Positions 16,869 to 17,063 of a stretch of 17,063 nt of DNA are shown piece after piece; positions within the stretch are counted from its first letter, which is position 1; each line of letters starts with the position of its first letter. A program made the position numbers and the translations under genes. Source of the stretch: Sphingomonadales bacterium. Its GTDB lineage: Bacteria; Pseudomonadota; Alphaproteobacteria; Sphingomonadales; Sphingomonadaceae. Location of the stretch: assembly GCA_020200935.1 (NCBI GenBank), contig JAIVHR010000179.1, positions 1 to 17,063 on the forward strand. The letters are read 5' to 3'. A model generated the notes under the pieces. The model was not told the origin of the DNA. It did not search any database and saw only the letters and a list, made by a program, of their open reading frames with translations.

Positions 16869-17063
16869 ATGCGCCCATCCGGCCGCGCGCCCGATCAGAT
16901 GCGCCCGCTCACCATCGAGCCGGGCTTCACCCGCCATGCCGAAGGCTCCTGCCTGATCAGCTTCGGCGACACCCGTGTGCTCTGCACGGCGAGCGTCGAA
17001 AACAGCCTCCCGCCCTGGCTGCGCGGCAAGGGACAGGGCTGGGTGACCGGCGAATACGGCATG
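16869..17063 (+). CDS. rph: Ribonuclease PH, 5' part only (cut off by window edge)
   Basis: The first 65 codons of RNase PH, a phosphate-dependent 3' exonuclease that trims tRNA precursors in the cytoplasm. The N-terminus is diagnostic: [20 protein letters not shown], then [20 protein letters not shown] and [22 protein letters not shown] precedes ATG 16869 by about 10 bases. It is co-directional with the M56 gene, 77 bases away. rph is a usual divergent neighbour of hrcA in alphaproteobacteria, so its position marks the far border of the three-gene module at 14034-16791. Confidence 0.95.
   Translation, partial: MRPSGRAPDQMRPLTIEPGFTRHAEGSCLISFGDTRVLCTASVENSLPPWLRGKGQGWVTGEYGM

Noticed and set aside
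15151..16878. A 575-codon minus-strand frame opposite the M56 gene
   Set aside because: It mirrors the Ala/Glu/Arg repeat coding strand and has no family motifs.

Overview
The window comes from a GC-rich alphaproteobacterium, most likely a member of the Sphingomonadales. The protein sequences read like sphingomonad orthologues (YdbH-like protein, small HEMTH 'vgr-related' protein, BlaI/M56 pair). Several intergenic gaps also carry palindromic repeats of the kind scattered through sphingomonad genomes, including two copies of a CTGAAnnnnnTTCAG element. The genus cannot be fixed from the sequence alone. I saw no tRNA, rRNA, CRISPR array, insertion sequence or phage gene, and no gene-free stretch exceeds 300 bases.

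Layout from left to right. A truncated YdbH-like envelope protein (minus, 1-1096) diverges from radC (1150-1833). Next on the plus strand are a zinc-independent quinone oxidoreductase (1915-2913) and purB (2974-4002). A secreted metallo-beta-lactamase-fold hydrolase (minus, 4087-5028) follows, then the chaperone genes dnaK and dnaJ (minus, 8350 to 5218). On the plus strand come a PCu(A)C-type copper lipoprotein, a secreted beta-rich protein, a small HExxH protein and a tandem pair of glycine-zipper/surface-antigen-like envelope proteins (8517-12038). hrcA-grpE (minus, 13830 to 12185) lies convergent to that pair. Between hrcA and a truncated rph at the right edge sits a three-gene module: a secreted GIN-domain (DUF2807) protein, a BlaI-type repressor and an M56 (BlaR1-like) membrane protease with a long coiled coil. 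An 18-bp palindrome lies between the two divergent arms of the module and is a good candidate for the BlaI operator.

The heat-shock genes are split over two minus-strand loci. hrcA (repressor) and grpE (exchange factor) are 2 bases apart, and dnaK-dnaJ is preceded by a good match to the alphaproteobacterial RpoH promoter. No CIRCE operator was seen upstream of either locus.

The most striking observation is that three genes carry apparent internal deletions when compared with their families. dnaK lacks about 76 bases around its catalytic lysine and is frameshifted. purB lacks about 95 codons in frame, including the ERDxSHSS active-site segment. The M56 protease appears to lack the segment just before its HELAH zinc motif. 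A fourth gene (9637-10011) has no usable start codon for its conserved-looking N-terminus. dnaK and purB are normally indispensable, so an assembly or sequencing collapse is the simplest explanation. Genuine lesions with second copies elsewhere cannot be excluded from this window.
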